Positions 63,195 through 64,000 of a stretch of DNA of 64,000 nt are shown piece after piece (position 1 is the first letter of the stretch; every line of letters starts with the position of its first letter). The position numbers and the translations under genes were made by a program. The notes beneath the pieces are model-generated. The model saw only the letters and a program-made list of their open reading frames with translations. It searched no databases and was not told the DNA's origin. The stretch is from the NCBI GenBank assembly GCA_022572185.1, contig JACZWL010000005.1, positions 41,444 to 105,443 on the forward strand, in the 5' to 3' direction. Origin of the DNA: Pseudomonadota bacterium (GTDB lineage Bacteria; Pseudomonadota; Gammaproteobacteria; Steroidobacterales; Woeseiaceae).

Positions 63195-64000
63195 CTATTC
63201 GGCGGTGGTGAATTCAGGGTAGGCCTCGAGGCCGCACTCGCTGAGGTCAACGCCCTCGTACTCGTGTTCCTCGTCCACTCGGATGCCCAGCGTGACCTTG
63301 ATTATGTACCAGACGATGAAGCTCATGACAAAGACCCAGAATAGTATGGAAAACAGGCCGAGCAGCTGGGCACCCAGCGTTGCTTCGTCGTTGTAGATCG
63401 GAACAGCGAGCAGGCCCCACATGCCGACGACCCCGTGCACGGAAATTGCGCCGACCGGGTCATCGATCCTCAGCTTGTCCAGCGTTACGATGGAAAGAAC
63501 GACGAGTAGACCGCCTGCTGCCCCGATCAGTGTTGCGCCGATGGGCGTTGGCGCCAGCGGCTCAGCCGTAATAGCGACCAGGCCCGCCAAAGCGCCATTG
63601 AGCGCCATTGTCAGGTCCCCTTTGCCGAACCAGAGCCGGGCCAAGATCAGCGCAAAAACCAGACCGCCCGCGGCTGCCATGTTGGTATTAACGAAGACCA
63701 GTGCGACCGAGTTGGCTTCTGCGACGTCGGAGACCTTCAATTCAGAGCCGCCGTTAAAGCCGAACCAGCCAAGCCAGAGGATCAATGTCCCGAGCGCCGC
63801 GAGCGGAAGGTTGCAACCGGGGATCGCGTTGATCTCGCCTTTTGACCCGTACTTACCTTTGCGCGCACCGAGAAGAATTACGCCGGCAAGTGCCGCTGCT
63901 CCACCGCACAGATGCACAATACCTGAGCCCGCGAAATCGTTGAATCCGGCTACATCCAGAAATCCGCCGCCCCATTTCCAGAAGCCCTGCACCGGATAGA
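63195..64000 (-). CDS. amtB: Ammonium transporter AmtB (3' part, cut by window edge)
   Basis: About 268 residues of the C-terminal part; the gene continues past 64000. GFNDFAGSGIVHLCGGAAALAG, LGWFGFNGGSELK, NTNMAAAGG, ALNGALAGLVAITA and ISVHGVVGMWGLLAVPIY carry the twin pore-His helices of Amt/Rh channels. The cytoplasmic tail (RVDEEHEYEGVDLSECGLEAYPEF) has the conserved D-x-x-E-H-G-E-like region that contacts GlnK. It moves ammonium across the inner membrane. Confidence 0.95.
   Translation of the reverse strand, partial: YPVQGFWKWGGGFLDVAGFNDFAGSGIVHLCGGAAALAGVILLGARKGKYGSKGEINAIPGCNLPLAALGTLILWLGWFGFNGGSELKVSDVAEANSVALVFVNTNMAAAGGLVFALILARLWFGKGDLTMALNGALAGLVAITAEPLAPTPIGATLIGAAGGLLVVLSIVTLDKLRIDDPVGAISVHGVVGMWGLLAVPIYNDEATLGAQLLGLFSILFWVFVMSFIVWYIIKVTLGIRVDEEHEYEGVDLSECGLEAYPEFTTAE

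Overview
The window reads as a chromosomal segment of a free-living, probably marine or benthic gammaproteobacterium. The housekeeping synteny is gammaproteobacterial: ftsY-ftsE-ftsX-rpoH, rpmBG with radC, coaBC-dut-pyrE, hslVU-xerC-DUF484-dapF, ubiE-ubiJ-ubiB and hemCDXY behind algZ/algR. The proteobacterial dedicated sortase system, REP-like palindromes, a perfect CRP/Vfr-type box and a CIRCE element point to an early-branching lineage such as Woeseia/JTB255-type or related Chromatiales-like bacteria. That placement is inference; no rRNA gene is present. Coding density is high and operons are tight, with ATGA, GTGA and TGATG overlaps.

Region 1 (1-14.5 kb) is accessory. It holds a lipoprotein, a LEA2/WHy lipoprotein, an SDR oxidoreductase, an orphan encapsulin-type ferritin (EncFtn) and a complete dedicated sortase module: response regulator and histidine kinase on the minus strand, divergent from a VIT/VWA target protein and a class GN sortase. 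A REP-like cluster follows, then a NUDIX hydrolase, two convergent MATE exporters, a DUF962/Mpo1-like membrane protein, an OmpA lipoprotein, a hypothetical protein and a stand-alone receiver.

Region 2 (14.5-25 kb) has a 1835-residue BvgS-like hybrid kinase with tandem periplasmic solute-binding domains. Next is a five-gene minus-strand operon for a membrane-bound, biotin-dependent, Na+-pumping glutaconyl-CoA decarboxylase (delta, beta, biotin carrier, acyl-CoA dehydrogenase, alpha). The dehydrogenase lacks the Tyr that precedes the catalytic Glu in decarboxylating glutaryl-CoA dehydrogenases. This suggests glutaryl-CoA is oxidised to glutaconyl-CoA and then decarboxylated by the pump, a layout best known from anaerobes.

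Region 3 (25-34 kb) is housekeeping: DUF3465, rpoH behind a perfect CIRCE operator, ftsX/E/Y, rsmD, coaD, mutM, a fatty-acid desaturase, rpmG, rpmB and radC.

Region 4 (33.8-37.6 kb) is an insertion. The radC/coaBC intergenic region (about 270-310 bp) is present twice as diverged direct repeats, and about 3.2 kb of foreign-looking DNA lies between them. It contains a probable c-di-GMP-I riboswitch, a response-regulator fragment, a DUF2845 protein, two poorly known proteins and an orphan ParA-like ATPase. A paralogous ATPase sits at 54.7 kb next to a second REP-like palindrome and a higBA toxin-antitoxin pair.

Region 5 (37.5-64 kb) is mostly core: coaBC, dut, pyrE, xth, ampG, trmB, tRNA-Gly(CCC), two exported proteins of unknown role, ubiquinone genes, the HslVU protease, xerC, dapF, haem genes, algZR, two DUF4124 proteins and the 3' part of an ammonium transporter cut by the right edge.
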